DNA of 36,000 bases from Glandiceps talaboti (lineage: Eukaryota > Hemichordata > Enteropneusta > Spengelidae). The stretch spans positions 14,517,822 to 14,553,821 of the forward strand of contig NC_135570.1 of NCBI RefSeq assembly GCF_964340395.1, in the 5' to 3' direction. The notes under the pieces are model-generated. The model was not told the origin of the DNA, ran no database searches, and worked only from the letters and a program-made list of their open reading frames with translations. The position numbers and the translations under genes were made by a program. Numbering within the stretch: the first letter of the stretch is position 1; every line of letters begins with the position of its first letter. This document shows, piece after piece, positions 24,451-36,000 of the stretch.

Positions 24451-24898
24451 GCCTTGAAGAACTTCCCTTTCCTTCACAGCATTTTAGGCTTAGTGTTTAT
24501 ACATTCTTTCATATACTCGCACATGGAAAAAAAAATACCTACCACACAACTTGTTTTTCCTAACTAGATAGTTATGTCGAGATAACGAGATAATATATAA
24601 TTTTTGCTCTAGAAAAATATCCCCAATGGGCTTTCATACATTCACTACAGGTTAGGTAAATATCAATGGCTTGTTCTTCTGATAAATCATTTCCACCAAC
24701 AATGACAACCGATGTCTGGAAACAGGGTGAGGAAAATAGGGAATTTCAAATGGTGATGCGCATTCCAGATCTTTTTTTTCTCTTCTCCACTAAACGTCAA
24801 ACTTATAAAAAAAAAAAAGACTGACATGCTGGTATCCAAATCAGTGATGCTCGTGCTAATCAGAAACAACTGGGTTTTTTTGCCTAACAAATTATTTT

Positions 24899-24913
24899 TT
24901 TATTTTTTTTATT
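24899..24913 (-). promoter_or_regulatory. Candidate polyadenylation signals of the nAChR-like gene
   Basis: Two AATAAA hexamers on the minus strand (24908-24913 and 24899-24904) lie about 45-60 bp after the TGA. The region is T/A-homopolymer rich, so chance occurrence is possible. Confidence 0.5.
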
Positions 24914-24958
24914 TTTCTTGAAATAACGTTCTAGTTGTAGTTAGTGAAGATTTAACAT

Positions 24959-35919
<10,961 letters not shown>

Positions 35920-36000
35920 CGTGACATAAATTCACTGTCTCATGCCCGAGTCGATGAAGTAGGTGCGAATATGAATATTATAAATCCTGGCATTACGTAA

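Overview
This window comes from an animal nuclear genome, most likely a marine invertebrate. The two recognisable genes are metazoan receptor families with GT-AG introns. The rest is AT-rich DNA crowded with microsatellites, minisatellites and short inverted-repeat transposons. I cannot name the phylum from the sequence.

The main result is a complete divergent nicotinic-type Cys-loop ligand-gated channel subunit on the minus strand (24959-35919). It has six exons, in transcript order: 35823-35919 (signal peptide), 34333-34478, 33197-33241, 27509-27618, 26562-27091 and 24959-25458 (stop). All five junctions have GT/AG ends and compatible phases. The 146/45/110-bp sizes of exons 2-4 match the classical nicotinic receptor layout. 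The predicted precursor is 475 residues from the first ATG, or 463 from a more typical signal-peptide start. It has a canonical 13-residue Cys-loop and four membrane segments. It lacks the vicinal cysteine pair of loop C, the acidic residue at TM2 -1' is replaced by Lys, and the outer acidic ring residue at 20' is replaced by Phe.

The second gene is the first coding exon of a class A (rhodopsin-like) GPCR on the minus strand (13002-13469). It covers the N-terminus, TM1, TM2 and the start of TM3. No later exon was recognised in the 13 kb downstream. Its exon-intron junction is tandemly repeated, with decayed copies about 106-108 bp apart.

Layout: 1-12.8 kb has no recognisable gene and holds microsatellites, G-rich tracts, nested palindromes (6.2-6.6 kb), several MITE-like elements (6.65-7.9 kb) and a 31-bp minisatellite (11.6-12.1 kb). 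12.8-13.5 kb holds the GPCR exon. 13.5-24.9 kb is intergenic, with a 0.93-kb inverted-repeat element, foldback elements and long (TGTC)n(TC)n tracts. 24.96-35.92 kb is the channel gene. Its introns hold most of the mobile DNA: two copies of a promoter-like dispersed repeat, two foldback elements, a 37-bp minisatellite, a 2.04-kb hAT-like element with an 8-bp target duplication, and a 218-bp palindrome with a 9-bp target duplication.

Repeat families were recognised by eye from shared sequence, so boundaries are approximate except where target duplications fix them.
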